A DNA stretch of 64,000 nucleotides, taken from assembly GCF_009901565.1 (NCBI RefSeq), contig NZ_WXEW01000006.1, forward strand, positions 1-64,000, written 5' to 3'. The translations under genes and the position numbers were made by a program. Positions 26,486 through 36,705 of the stretch are shown here, in pieces; within the stretch, counting starts at the first letter, position 1; each line of letters begins with the position of its first letter. The notes beneath the pieces were generated by a model, which worked only from the letters and a program-made list of their open reading frames with translations, did no database searches and was not told the origin of the DNA. Origin of the DNA: Herbidospora solisilvae. Lineage in GTDB: Bacteria; Actinomycetota; Actinomycetes; Streptosporangiales; Streptosporangiaceae.

Positions 26486-27709
26486 ATGAGCCTCACCCTC
26501 GCCGAGGCGTCCGTCGCGCACTCGCGCCCCCGCCGGGTGCTGATCGCGACCGACACCTACCCGCCGGACGTCAACGGCGCCGCCTACTTCACCCACCGCC
26601 TGGCCTCGGGCCTGGCGGCGCGGGGGACGGAGGTCCACGTCGTGTGCAGCTCCGACGACGGACCCCCGGTAACCGACGTGATCGAGGGGGTGCTCGTGCA
26701 CCGGCTCCGGTCGGCCCGCCTGCTGGTCCACCCGACGATGCGGTTCACCGTCCCGGCCGGGCTCGGCCGCACCATGGACCGGCTGGTCCGGCGGATCGCG
26801 CCCGACGTCGTGCACACCCAGGGCCACTTCGTGGTCGGCCGCTCGGCCGTGGCCGCCGCCAAGCGGGCCGGGCTGCCCGTGGTCGCCACCAACCACTTCA
26901 TGCCGGACAACCTCTTCCAGTTCACCGGGGTGCCCAACCGGCTCCGTCGCCGCGTCGGCGAGCTGGCGTGGAAGGACCTCAACCGGATCTTCGAGCGGGC
27001 CGACCACGTCACCACGCCGACCCCGCTGGCCGCCGAGTTGCTGGCGGCCAAGGGCCTGCGCAAGAAGGTCGAGCCGGTGTCGTGCGGCATCGACCTGTCC
27101 CGGTTCCGCCCGCAGCCGCAGACCTGGGCCCGCCGCCGGTTCGGCGTGCCGGAGCGTCCGACCATCCTGTTCGTCGGCCGCCTCGACGAGGAGAAGCACC
27201 TCGAAGAGATCGTGCTGGCGCTGCCGAAGCTGCACAACGACCTCGACTGCCAGGCCGTCTTCGTCGGCCAGGGCAACCGCCGCGAGGCGCTGGAGAGGCT
27301 GGCCCACCGGGTCGGCGCCGGCGACCACGTGAGGTTCCTGGGCTTCGTCGAGGACGCCGACCTCCCCCAGGCGTACGCCGTCGCCGACGTGTTCTGCATG
27401 CCCGGCACGGCCGAACTTCAGAGCATCGCCACCCTGGAGGCGATGGCGAGCGGCCTGCCGGTCGTCGCCGCCGACGCGATGGCGCTGCCGCACCTCGTCG
27501 AGGGCAACGGCCACCTCTACACGCCCGGGGACGTCTCCGAGCTGGCCCGGCACCTCTCCTCGATCCTCACCCAGCCCGAGGAACGCGCCGCGATGTCGAA
27601 GGCGAGCCTGGCTCTGGCCGCGACCCACACGCACGAGCAGTCGCTGGCCCGTTTCGAGTCGATCTACGGGGAACTCGTGCACCGCGCACCCATATCCGCT
27701 GTCCACTGA
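26486..27709 (+). CDS. GT4-family glycosyltransferase
   Basis: 407 residues with a GT-B fold. The N-terminal domain has DTYPPDVNGAAYFTHRLA, the usual glycine-containing acceptor loop. The C-terminal domain has ILFVGRLDEEKHLEEIVLAL and the EX7E-like donor site near AELQSIATLEAMASGLPVV. It resembles phosphatidylinositol mannosyl/sulfoquinovosyl-type transferases that act on membrane lipids at the cytoplasmic face. The ATG at 26486 is preceded by CGGAG; an upstream in-frame GTG at 26471 lacks one. Grouped with the flanking membrane proteins. Confidence 0.85.
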   Translation: MSLTLAEASVAHSRPRRVLIATDTYPPDVNGAAYFTHRLASGLAARGTEVHVVCSSDDGPPVTDVIEGVLVHRLRSARLLVHPTMRFTVPAGLGRTMDRLVRRIAPDVVHTQGHFVVGRSAVAAAKRAGLPVVATNHFMPDNLFQFTGVPNRLRRRVGELAWKDLNRIFERADHVTTPTPLAAELLAAKGLRKKVEPVSCGIDLSRFRPQPQTWARRRFGVPERPTILFVGRLDEEKHLEEIVLALPKLHNDLDCQAVFVGQGNRREALERLAHRVGAGDHVRFLGFVEDADLPQAYAVADVFCMPGTAELQSIATLEAMASGLPVVAADAMALPHLVEGNGHLYTPGDVSELARHLSSILTQPEERAAMSKASLALAATHTHEQSLARFESIYGELVHRAPISAVH

Positions 27710-27720
27710 ACGGGGGACCA

Positions 27721-28356
27721 ATGATCCTGATGGCCACGGCGGGCCCGGCGACGGCCCTGCTGCTGATGCTGGCCCTGCACGTCTTCTTCCCCGACCTCAT
27801 CAGCCCGATGACGGGCCTGCTGAGCGACTACGCCGTGACGAACACGGCGACCGAGACCCTCTTCGCCCTCGGCATGATGGCCCTGGCCGCCGGGTGCGTG
27901 GCCACGGCCTGGTCCCTGACCGAACCCGACCCCTCGCGGACGGCGGCCACCCGCGTCCTGCTGATCGTCGCGGCGGCCGGGCTGGTGCTCGCCACCATCT
28001 TCCCGACCGACCTGTCGGCCGACGTGACCAGCCTGGCCGGGGAGATCCACCGCTGGTCGACGGCCGTGGTCTTCACCTCGCTGCCGGTGGCCGGCTGGAT
28101 CCTGACGCGGCGGGGGCCGCTCGGGGCCGTCGGCGTGCTGGCCCGGGTGAGCGGGGCCGTCCTGGCCGCCTACCTGCTGAGCCACCCGACGTCGCCGGTG
28201 TCGGCGCTGATCGGCGGCGAGGCCTACTTCGGCCTGCTGGAGCGGGTCGTGGTGGTGCTGGAGATCCTGCTGGTGATCGCCCTGGCGACCGCGGGCAAGG
28301 TCGCGCAGCGGGCGGTCGCCCCCGCGCAGCGGCCGGAACACGCGCTGAACGGCTGA
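27721..28356 (+). CDS. DUF998-family membrane protein
   Basis: 211 residues with six hydrophobic segments. The motif FPTDLSADVTSLAGEIHRWST (about 99-119) at the third/fourth helix junction is typical of DUF998 proteins (FPTD and xHxxxS). Function unknown. It starts 11 bases after the glycosyltransferase gene and ends at a strong terminator, so it is the last gene of that operon. Confidence 0.75.
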   Translation: MILMATAGPATALLLMLALHVFFPDLISPMTGLLSDYAVTNTATETLFALGMMALAAGCVATAWSLTEPDPSRTAATRVLLIVAAAGLVLATIFPTDLSADVTSLAGEIHRWSTAVVFTSLPVAGWILTRRGPLGAVGVLARVSGAVLAAYLLSHPTSPVSALIGGEAYFGLLERVVVVLEILLVIALATAGKVAQRAVAPAQRPEHALNG

Positions 28357-28362
28357 CCCTTT

Positions 28363-28394
28363 CACCGCCCCTTTTTCCCCAGAAAGGGGCGGTG
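28363..28394 (+). terminator. Terminator after the DUF998 gene
   Basis: CACCGCCCCTTT / AAAGGGGCGGTG form a perfect 12-bp stem with an 8-base loop, seven bases past the stop codon. Confidence 0.85.
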
Positions 28395-28501
28395 CCTCAT
28401 TTCCGGCATTTGTTACAGCATGACCGGCTCGACGTATTCGATCGCGGCGAACTCGGCCGAATCCGCGAATCCGGCATCGGCGGCGATGGATACTCCCGTT
28501 C

Positions 28502-29164
28502 ATGGGACACGCGCCGATCGCCACCCGGATCACGGCCGCCGCCTGCGGAATCGCGGCCGCCGCGACCTGGGCGTTCGCAAATCCGGACTTATCCGGAAAA
28601 TACCTCGGACCGGTCAGCATATTCGCCGGATTCGCCGCTTCGGCCCTTTTCATCATCGGGCTTCGCGGCAAACCAGAATTCCTGCCGTTCGCCATCGCCG
28701 GATTCGCCCTGACGGTCACGGGCCTCGTCATCTCCCTCGTGCGGCAGACCGGGTTCGCTCCCCCGGTCGCCGCCGTGACGCGGGCGCCGCTCGCCGTCAA
28801 CTACGGGATGGTGCACATCACCCGGCCGGTCGACGGCGGCTTCAGCCCAACCTGTACGACCGTCACCGGCACCGCCATCCCGCCCGGGGCCGGGAAGTTG
28901 TGGCTGGTCGTCGGCGGCGCGGTCGTCCGCGAACTGACCACCGGCGACGACGGCGGCTGGCGGGTGCCGGTCCGCGTCGGGGCCGACGACCCGCGCGACG
29001 CCGACCGCGAGTACGACATCCGGGTCTACTGGGTGCCCGCCGGGAGCCGGCCGCCGGCGATCCCCGCGCAGGGGCGTGTGCTCGACGAGATCACCGTCGT
29101 GAAGGACCCCGCCAGACTGGCCTGTGTGTCCCCGGAGCCGACAAACGCTGACACTCCGGGGTAA
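28502..29164 (+). CDS. Hypothetical membrane protein, 220 aa
   Basis: Three hydrophobic segments occupy the first 85 residues (about 9-27, 36-54 and 62-81). A 130-residue C-terminal beta-rich domain then follows, probably outside the membrane, containing CTTVTGTAIPPGAGKLWLVV and YDIRVYWVPAGSRPP. I recognise no named family. No ribosome-binding site is present. GATACT lies eight bases before the ATG, which suggests a leaderless transcript. Confidence 0.6.
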   Translation: MGHAPIATRITAAACGIAAAATWAFANPDLSGKYLGPVSIFAGFAASALFIIGLRGKPEFLPFAIAGFALTVTGLVISLVRQTGFAPPVAAVTRAPLAVNYGMVHITRPVDGGFSPTCTTVTGTAIPPGAGKLWLVVGGAVVRELTTGDDGGWRVPVRVGADDPRDADREYDIRVYWVPAGSRPPAIPAQGRVLDEITVVKDPARLACVSPEPTNADTPG

Positions 29165-29216
29165 AGGAATCCCAAGAACGGCCTGATCACGCCTCAAAAT
29201 CGGCTAATGTCCGGTC

Positions 29217-30053
29217 ATGTTCGAGGCTCGTATCCAGACCGTCGCCGGGACCGTCCCGGTCAGTTCCGTCGAAGGCCCGGTGCTCCCCTGGGAGACCCTG
29301 CGGGCCGACACCCGCTGGGGCGTCGGGGTCGAGTCCGATCCGGAGCGCTGGCTGGACGAAGAGGGCCACGTCACCGCCGAGCTGACCCGCCTCAACCGGG
29401 AGTTCGGCCTGTCGCTGATCGTCGACCACACCGGCCTCGGCATGGGACGCGACACCACCGCCCTCACCCGCATGGCCGCGGGCAGCCGGGTCGCGATCGT
29501 CGCCGCCACCGGCTTCGGCGCCGAACCCTTCGCCGGTGAGCTGATCAAGCGCGCCGGGGTCGACGACCTCACCGGGGACCTGCTGCGGGAGATCGGCGTC
29601 GGGCTCGACGGGACCTCCGCCCGGCCCGGCCTCATCATCGCCGCCGCCCACGACGAGACGCCCACCCCGGCCGAGGAGCGGGCGACGGTGGCCGCCGCCC
29701 GCGCGTCGCTCCGGACCGACCTGCCCGTCGCGGCGTCCGGGCTGGCGCTGCTGGAGACGCTGCTGCACCACCGGGTGCCGCCGCAGCGGGTCAACGTCAG
29801 GACCGCCGACCCGCTGACCCAGCGCAAGATCTGCGAGACCGGCGCCTACGTCACGGTCACCTGCCCCGACGACGTGTTCACCCTGCTCGACGCCGGGCAC
29901 GGCGAGCGGGTGCTGTTCACCTCGGGGGTCTCCCGCCGCGACCAGCTCGGCCCCTACGGCGGCGAGGGCTACGCGAAGTTGTTCGACGTCGAGGGCGTGC
30001 CCGACCTGGTCACCCGTGTGAACCCCGTGCGGTGGCTGGCAGGTGGACGCTGA
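29217..30053 (+). CDS. Phosphotriesterase-fold protein lacking all metal ligands
   Basis: 278 residues that align along the phosphotriesterase (PTE/PHP-like amidohydrolase) family: a GPVLPxExL start, VDHTGLGMGRD, ATGFG, and a late GERVLFTSG. At each metal-ligand position the residue is changed. The HxH of LPHEHL reads W25-E-T27, the bridging lysine (IK) is I141, the following histidine is lost in VAASGL (about 173), the next in VRTAD (about 197), and the late aspartate is S236. It should not bind the binuclear centre. Probably a pseudoenzyme with a binding or scaffold role. Possibly leaderless: TAATGT lies six bases before the ATG. Its last 44 bases overlap the convergent hydrolase gene. Confidence 0.75.
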   Translation: MFEARIQTVAGTVPVSSVEGPVLPWETLRADTRWGVGVESDPERWLDEEGHVTAELTRLNREFGLSLIVDHTGLGMGRDTTALTRMAAGSRVAIVAATGFGAEPFAGELIKRAGVDDLTGDLLREIGVGLDGTSARPGLIIAAAHDETPTPAEERATVAAARASLRTDLPVAASGLALLETLLHHRVPPQRVNVRTADPLTQRKICETGAYVTVTCPDDVFTLLDAGHGERVLFTSGVSRRDQLGPYGGEGYAKLFDVEGVPDLVTRVNPVRWLAGGR

Positions 30054-30906
30054 GGAACTCGCCCACGGCCTCGACCGCCTGGGTGACGTAGGGCTCGGTG
30101 TCGTAGAGGTCGACGTGCTGCTTCGCGTCGAGCCAGACCAGCTTCCGCGGCTCCGACAGACGGGCGTGCACCTCGTGGGCGCCCTCGGGGGCGCAGTAGG
30201 CGTCGACCACGCCGTGGACCAGCAGCGCCGGTTTCGGTGACAGGAAGTCGGCGCCCATCATGTTGTCCACCGTGATCAGCTCGCGCAACGAGGCCCTCGT
30301 CACCTCGTTGACCCAGCCGGGGGTCTGACCGCGGGCGGTGCCGTAGTACTGGAACGGCTCGTCGCCGGCCATCGCGGCGTCGGGGCCGCCGACCGCCGGA
30401 ACGTACTCGGGCCGCGCCCCGAGGTCCTGCCGCTCCAGCACCTCGGTGAAGGACTTCAGGGCGCCGGGCCACCAGTCGCCGGTCCGCATCGTGTAGGGGC
30501 TGTTGTAGCCGCCCGCGATGCCGACGAACACCCGCACGCGGGGGTCGAAGGCGGCGAACTTCAGCGCGTAGCCGCCACCGAGGCAGATGCCGACCGCCCC
30601 GATGGCGTCGGCGCGCACCTCGGGGCGGGACCGCACGTAGCTCACGGCGGCGCGCAGGTCCTCCAGCTTGCCCTGGGGGTCTTCGTGCCGCCGGGGCTGG
30701 CCGTCGGACTCACCCCAGTTCCGGTGGTCGAAGGCCAGCGTGACGTAGCCGAGATCGGTGAGGCGGGCGGCGTACAGGCCCGTGACCTGTTCTTTCACCC
30801 CGGTGAAGGGGCCGGTGAAGACGAGCGCCGGATGGGGGCCCGGGCCCGTCGGCACCCTCAGCTCGCCTGCGAGCCGGAGGGTGCCTGCGGTGAACTCGAC
30901 TCTCAT
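30010..30906 (-). CDS. Alpha/beta hydrolase, dienelactone-hydrolase-like
   Basis: 298 residues. The nucleophile elbow GICLGGGYA (about 106-114) carries cysteine in place of serine, as in dienelactone hydrolases. The later acid is in LVHGVVDAYC and the histidine in DAKQHVDLYD (about 268). An N-terminal beta segment and FDHRNWGESDG (oxyanion region) are standard for the X-Pro/DLH-like family. Substrate unknown. It is convergent with the pseudo-phosphotriesterase gene and overlaps its 3' end by 44 bases. Confidence 0.8.
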   Translation of the reverse strand: MRVEFTAGTLRLAGELRVPTGPGPHPALVFTGPFTGVKEQVTGLYAARLTDLGYVTLAFDHRNWGESDGQPRRHEDPQGKLEDLRAAVSYVRSRPEVRADAIGAVGICLGGGYALKFAAFDPRVRVFVGIAGGYNSPYTMRTGDWWPGALKSFTEVLERQDLGARPEYVPAVGGPDAAMAGDEPFQYYGTARGQTPGWVNEVTRASLRELITVDNMMGADFLSPKPALLVHGVVDAYCAPEGAHEVHARLSEPRKLVWLDAKQHVDLYDTEPYVTQAVEAVGEFLSVHLPATARGSHG

Positions 30907-30930
30907 TCCCTCAGTGTTGACGTAAAGATC

Positions 30931-32331
30931 TCATGAGTCGAATCCCAGCCCGAGCCGGTCGAGGGTACGCAGCCACATGTTGCGGCGCCCGCCGTTCGCG
31001 TCGGCCCGGGCCAGCGACCACCGGGTCAGCTGGATCACCCCCGACCTGACGGGCTCTGGCGGGAACGGCACCGGCTTCTGGCGCACCATGTCGAGCCGCG
31101 TCCGTTCGGTGTCGCGCCCGTCGAGGAGGTCGAGCATGACGTTGGCGCCGAAGCGGGTGGCCGCCACGCCGAGGCCGGTGTAGCCGACGGCGTAGGCCAG
31201 CCGGGTGCCGTAGCCGGTGCCGAAGAACGCCGAGAAGCGGCTGCACGTGTCGATGACGCCGCCCCACTTGTGGGAGAACCGCACGTCCTCCAGCTGGGGG
31301 AAGGTCTCGTAGAAGTGCTCGGCCAGCGTGTGGAAGGTGGTGTCGCGCTGGTCGTAGGTCGGGCGGACCCGGCCGCCGTTGTAGTAGACGGCGTCGTAGC
31401 CGCCCCACAGGATGCTGTTGTCGTCGGTCAGCCGGTAGTAGTGGAACTGGTTGGCCGAGTCGCCCATGCCCTGCCGGTTCTTCCAGCCGATCGAGTCGAG
31501 CTGCGCCTCGGTGAGCGGCTCGGTCATCAGGGCGTAGTCGTAGACGGGGACGACGTAGTACTTGAGCCGCCGCAGCAGGGGCGAGAACACGCCGGTGCCC
31601 AGCGCCACCCGGCGGGCGCGAACGGTGCCGTACATCGACTTGAGCTGCAACGACGGGCCGAGCGAGGAGATCTCGCGGACCGGCGAGTGCTCGTACATGC
31701 GCACCCCGAGCTTCAGGCACGCCTGCCGCAGGCCCCACGCGAGCCGGGCCGGGTCGATCATGGCGCACTCGCCGCGCTCCCAGACGCCGGCGATGTAGGT
31801 CGGGGAGTTGACCTCGGCCCGCACCTCGTCCTGGTCGAGGTACTGGATGTCCATGCCGAGCTCACGGCCGATCGTGTGGATCTCGCGCATCTCGTCGATC
31901 TGCCACTGCTCGGTGGCGACGTTCATCTCGCCGGTCCGCTCGAAGGAGCAGTCGATGCCGTAGCGCTTGATCGTCTCTTCGATCTCGTTGAAGTTCTCGA
32001 TGCCCATCCGGTGGAGATCGGCGATCTCGTAGGGCCACCGCTCCAGGCCGTTGCCGAGCCCGTGGGTCAGGCTCGCGTGGCAGAAACCGCCGTTGCGGCC
32101 GGTCGCCGCCCAGCCGACCGTCTGTCCCTCCAGCAGGACGACGTCGCGTCTGGGGTCGCGCTCCTTGGCCAGCAGGGCCGTCCACAGACCGGAGAACCCG
32201 CCGCCGACGATGGCCAGGTCGGCCGTGGTGTGGCCGAACAGCCGCGGCAGCGTCTCGGGCTCCAGGGGGTCTTCGTGCAGCCAGTAGGGCTTGCGCTCGG
32301 CGTCGGCGAGCGCGCGTCGCGGATCCATCAT
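30931..32331 (-). CDS. FAD-dependent amine oxidase (DAO fold), PuuB-like
   Basis: 466 residues. The FAD Rossmann motif DLAIVGGGFSGLWTALLAKE is at about 38-57, followed by the GRNGGFC motif (about 78-84) typical of the gamma-glutamylputrescine oxidase branch. The C-terminal VGYTGLGVAATRFGANVMLDLL is the second FAD contact. It probably oxidises an amine or glutamylated amine to an aldehyde and H2O2. It lies after a polyamine ABC transporter and in a cluster with an aminoaldehyde dehydrogenase, which supports polyamine catabolism. GAGG precedes the tandem ATG start. Confidence 0.85.
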   Translation of the reverse strand: MMDPRRALADAERKPYWLHEDPLEPETLPRLFGHTTADLAIVGGGFSGLWTALLAKERDPRRDVVLLEGQTVGWAATGRNGGFCHASLTHGLGNGLERWPYEIADLHRMGIENFNEIEETIKRYGIDCSFERTGEMNVATEQWQIDEMREIHTIGRELGMDIQYLDQDEVRAEVNSPTYIAGVWERGECAMIDPARLAWGLRQACLKLGVRMYEHSPVREISSLGPSLQLKSMYGTVRARRVALGTGVFSPLLRRLKYYVVPVYDYALMTEPLTEAQLDSIGWKNRQGMGDSANQFHYYRLTDDNSILWGGYDAVYYNGGRVRPTYDQRDTTFHTLAEHFYETFPQLEDVRFSHKWGGVIDTCSRFSAFFGTGYGTRLAYAVGYTGLGVAATRFGANVMLDLLDGRDTERTRLDMVRQKPVPFPPEPVRSGVIQLTRWSLARADANGGRRNMWLRTLDRLGLGFDS

Positions 32332-32531
32332 CGCCTCAAAACTGGTTCGTCACCGGCGGGGATCCCGACAATTTTTCTCGTGCACCTCATCATCAAGGCC
32401 TCTTTCTTGGGGGTACGGAAAATCCCGGCATGACGGAATGACAAGCCGGTGGAGGAAACGCCGATCGGCCCCGGAGCACGACTCGACGGGGCTCAAGAGA
32501 TCAGATCAGGTGGGGGCGGCGGTCACGCCGG

Positions 32532-32559
32532 GCTCGCGCCGAATCAGAACGGCGCGAGC
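32532..32559 (-). terminator. Terminator of the polyamine transporter operon
   Basis: GCTCGCGCCG / CGGCGCGAGC form a perfect 10-bp stem with an 8-base loop, 76 bases after the stop of the last permease gene. The rest of 32332-32634 must carry the promoter of the oxidase gene; no other gene is seen there. Confidence 0.65.
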
Positions 32560-32634
32560 GGAGTGGTGCGGGCACTTGCCCTTCGCGGTGCTAGGAGTGC
32601 GGCTGTGCGAGGGGGTCACACATTTCACGTCCCT

Positions 32635-33423
32635 TTAGTGGGTCGTCTTCCTGCGGGCGGATATTGCGTTGGCGACGGCGAGCAGGACGCCTATACCAAA
32701 GATAAGGGTTCCCATGACGTTCACCTGTGGCGGGATGCCCACCTTCACGGCGCCCACGATCCACAGGGGGAACGTCTGGGTCGAGCCGTTGACGAAGCTC
32801 GTCACGACGTAGTCGTCGATCGACAGGGCGAAGGCGAGCATCGCGCCCGCCGCCACGCCGGGCATGATCGAGGGGAGGGTGACCAGCCGGAACGTGGTCC
32901 ACGTGCCGGCGCCCAGGTCACGGGCGGCCTCCTCCAATGAGGGGTCGAGGCCGACCACCCGCGCGCGCACCGTCACGACGACGAAGGCGAGCGAGAAGAG
33001 CGTGTGCGCGATGATGATCGTGGTGTGGCCGCGCGGGGCGTTGCCCGACACGAACAGCGACAGCAGCGAGGCGCCCATGACGAGCTCGGGCGTGCTGATC
33101 GCGGCGAAGATCAGGAAGTCGGTGACGCCCTTGCCGCGGAAGCGGTAGCGGCCGACGGCCAGGCCCAGCAGGGTGCCGAGCACGGTGGCCAGGACGGTGC
33201 TGATCACCGCGATCACCAGCGAGTTGACCAGCGCCTCGGTCAGGCCGTCGATGGCGAACAACTGCTGGTACCACTTGAACGTGAACCCCTGCCAGGAGGT
33301 GTTCGACTTCGACTGCTTGTCGTTGAACCCGAACAGGATCATCACGGCGATGGGCGAGGCCAGCCACAGGATGATCAGCCAGGTGTACAGATAGAGGGCT
33401 TTGTCCCCCAGCCGGGTTCTCAT
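32635..33423 (-). CDS. potC: Polyamine ABC transporter permease, PotC-like
   Basis: 262 residues with six helices. The EAA loop reads EEAARDLGAGTWTTFRLVTLPSIMPGV (about 165-191), the ATPase contact motif. Length and the start with a short cytoplasmic N-terminus fit PotC/PotI. Its ATG overlaps the PotB-like stop as ATGA. With the partner permease it forms the membrane channel of the uptake system. Confidence 0.88.
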   Translation of the reverse strand: MRTRLGDKALYLYTWLIILWLASPIAVMILFGFNDKQSKSNTSWQGFTFKWYQQLFAIDGLTEALVNSLVIAVISTVLATVLGTLLGLAVGRYRFRGKGVTDFLIFAAISTPELVMGASLLSLFVSGNAPRGHTTIIIAHTLFSLAFVVVTVRARVVGLDPSLEEAARDLGAGTWTTFRLVTLPSIMPGVAAGAMLAFALSIDDYVVTSFVNGSTQTFPLWIVGAVKVGIPPQVNVMGTLIFGIGVLLAVANAISARRKTTH

Positions 33424-34271
33424 CTGGCCGCCGCCTCCAGCACGTTCTCGGTTCCGAGGGCACGCGCGTAGATGAAGATGCCGATCAGGAGCACGGCCAT
33501 CAGGGTGAACGAGATCGCCGACGCCGTCGGGTAGTTGCTGTTGACCATGTACTCGGTCTGCACGATGTTGCCGATCATCGTGTTCGACGTGCCGCCGAGG
33601 ATCTGCGCGTTGATCGGGTCGGCCGTGGCCGGCACGAACGTCATCAGGACCCCGGCGAACACGCCGGGCAGCGACAGCGGCAGGACCACCCTGCGGAACG
33701 TGGAGAAGCGCGAGGCGTAGAGGTCGTAGGAGGCCTCGATGACGCGGGGGTCGACCCGCTCCAGCGCGACGTAGATCGGCAGGATCATGAACGGCAGGAA
33801 GTTGTAGACCAGGCCGCCGATGACCGCCACCGTCGTGGCCAGCACGTGGAAGTCCTCCGGCAGCACGCCCCAGCCCTTCAGCGTGCCGAACAGGATGCCG
33901 TCGTCGGCCAGCAGGAAGCCCCACGAGATCGTCCGGAGCACGAACGACACGAAGAAGGGCAGCAGCAGGAGGAACAGGAACATGGACTTGCGGTGCCCGG
34001 CCTTGAAGGCGATCCAGTACGCCACCGGATAGCCGAGCACCAGCATGATCACGGTCGCGACGCCGCCGTACACCAGGGAGCGCACGAACTGGGTGCTGTA
34101 CTTGGCGATCGCGTCCGAATAGTTGGAGACGCTGAACGTCTGTGAGAACCCGTCGATGAGGTTGCCCGTGGTCAGCGACACCGAGGCCATGGCCACAATG
34201 GGCACGACCAGGAAGATGGCCAGCCACAACCACGCGGGCAGGGCGAGCCAGTAAGGCGTCCAGCGTCTCAT
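33420..34271 (-). CDS. potB: Polyamine ABC transporter permease, PotB-like
   Basis: 283 residues with six helices. The first helix follows MRRWTPYWLALPAWLWLAIF and the EAA loop reads EASYDLYASRFSTFRRVVLPLSLPGV (about 182-207). The extended periplasmic loop after helix 1 is characteristic of PotB/PotH. The ATG at 34271 lies four bases past the binding-protein stop; longer upstream frames run antisense-like through that gene and are rejected. Confidence 0.88.
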   Translation of the reverse strand: MRRWTPYWLALPAWLWLAIFLVVPIVAMASVSLTTGNLIDGFSQTFSVSNYSDAIAKYSTQFVRSLVYGGVATVIMLVLGYPVAYWIAFKAGHRKSMFLFLLLLPFFVSFVLRTISWGFLLADDGILFGTLKGWGVLPEDFHVLATTVAVIGGLVYNFLPFMILPIYVALERVDPRVIEASYDLYASRFSTFRRVVLPLSLPGVFAGVLMTFVPATADPINAQILGGTSNTMIGNIVQTEYMVNSNYPTASAISFTLMAVLLIGIFIYARALGTENVLEAAAR

Positions 34272-34275
34272 TCGA

Positions 34276-35475
34276 TCAGCCCTGGGTGATGGTCTGGAAG
34301 AGGCCGTTGTAGACCGGCTCGTCGGCGTTGGTGAGGGTGCGGTAGGGCCGCAGCTTGGCGTAGTCGGCCTCGGTCGGGAAGATGAGCGGGCTCTCGGCCA
34401 GCGCCTTGGAGTCGTCGTCACTCTTCGCGGCCAGGATCTGCTGCACGCCGGGCACCGGGGTGACGTACTGGATGTAGGACGTCAGCTCGGCGGCGATCTC
34501 GGGCTTGTACAGGAAGTCCATCAGCATCAGCGCGTCGACCGGGTTGGCGGCGCCCTTCGGGATGGCCATGTTGTCGATCCAGATCGTGCCGCCCTCCTGG
34601 GGCACCACGAACTTGACCGGCTCCCCGGCGAGCTGGCGCTGGAACACGTCGCCCGACCAGGCCATGCTGATCCAGATGTCTCCCTTGGCGACGGCGTCGA
34701 TGTAGTCCTGGGCGTAGTACTTGCGCACGATGCCCTGGTCGCGCTGCTCCTTGAGTTTGGCGGCGGCCTTCTCCCAGTCGGCCTGGGTCGACTTGTCGGG
34801 GTCGACGCCGACGGCGAACATGCCGAAGTTGCCGATCTCCTGGGCGTCGGCCATCATGCCGACCTTGCCCTCGTACTTCTTGTCGAACATCGACTGGATG
34901 CTGGTGATGTCCTCGTCGACGTACTTGGTGTTGTACGCGATGCCCGTGACACCGGCCTGGTAGGGGATCGTGTACGTGTTGTTCGCGTCGTAGGCCGGGT
35001 TCTTGTACGACGCCCCGGCGTTGGCGGCGAAGTTGGGCAGCTGCTTGTGGTCGAGCGCGGTCAGGTAGCCGAGCTGGATCATCTTGCCGAGGTGGACGCC
35101 GTTGGTCATCACGACGATGTCGTAGCCGAGCGGCTGCCCGGCCCGGAGCTGCGGCTCCGACTTGCCGAAGAACTCGGCGTTCTCCTGGATGACTTCCTTG
35201 TACTCGTACGAGATCCCGGTCGCCTGCTGGAACTGCTTCAGCGGGCCCTGGTCCTCGGGCATGTACTCGGGCCAGTTGGCGAAGACGACCCGGCCGTTCT
35301 TCTTCTGCGTGGACCAGAAGTCGGCGACGGCGCTGGGAGAGGGCGCCGCCGCCTTCTGGCCCTGCACGCCGCAGGCGGCCAGGGCGAGCCCGGCGGCCGA
35401 GTAACCGGCGAAGCGGAGGGCGTCACGGCGGGAGTATCGGGACTGCGTCATACCGCGCAGGAGGGGATTGTTCAT
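34276..35475 (-). CDS. potD: Polyamine-binding lipoprotein, PotD-like
   Basis: 399 residues. The N-terminus SRRDALRFAGYSAAGLALAACG combines a Tat-type RR motif (about 16-17) with a lipobox (LAAC, Cys at about 35). It is thus probably exported by Tat and lipid-anchored. The mature part has PotD-like sequence: VFANWPEYMPED (ligand-site Trp/Tyr), GYDIVVMTNGVHLGKM, IPYQAGVTGIAYNT and SMAWSGDVFQ. It captures putrescine/spermidine-type amines for the PotABC complex. Confidence 0.9.
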   Translation of the reverse strand: MNNPLLRGMTQSRYSRRDALRFAGYSAAGLALAACGVQGQKAAAPSPSAVADFWSTQKKNGRVVFANWPEYMPEDQGPLKQFQQATGISYEYKEVIQENAEFFGKSEPQLRAGQPLGYDIVVMTNGVHLGKMIQLGYLTALDHKQLPNFAANAGASYKNPAYDANNTYTIPYQAGVTGIAYNTKYVDEDITSIQSMFDKKYEGKVGMMADAQEIGNFGMFAVGVDPDKSTQADWEKAAAKLKEQRDQGIVRKYYAQDYIDAVAKGDIWISMAWSGDVFQRQLAGEPVKFVVPQEGGTIWIDNMAIPKGAANPVDALMLMDFLYKPEIAAELTSYIQYVTPVPGVQQILAAKSDDDSKALAESPLIFPTEADYAKLRPYRTLTNADEPVYNGLFQTITQG

Positions 35476-35535
35476 CGAAGCTCCGAGGGGGTTTCTATCT
35501 GGACGTAGCTGAAGTTATCCGCAAAATTCCCCCGC

Positions 35536-36630
<1,095 letters not shown>

Positions 36631-36665
36631 ATCACCTCTCGCTTCATTCTGGGCAGATTCAGAAC

Positions 36666-36702
36666 GCGAGACACAGCCGGCCTCCGGCCGGCCGCGTCTC
36701 GC
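36666..36702 (-). terminator. Hairpin between the aldehyde dehydrogenase and PotA-like genes
   Basis: GCGAGAC / GTCTCGC (36666-36672 with 36696-36702) enclose a second GC-rich foldback. It lies downstream of the potA-like start in the plus coordinate but just after the dehydrogenase start-side gene order; transcription runs leftwards, so it follows the dehydrogenase stop (36706) and precedes the potA-like ATG (36630). It may terminate or attenuate read-through. Confidence 0.5.
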
Positions 36703-36705
36703 TTG

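Noticed and set aside
32332-32634. Possible small genes in the gap before the amine oxidase gene
   Set aside because: Open frames here are continuations of antisense frames from neighbours without ribosome-binding sites; a terminator and promoter region explain the gap.
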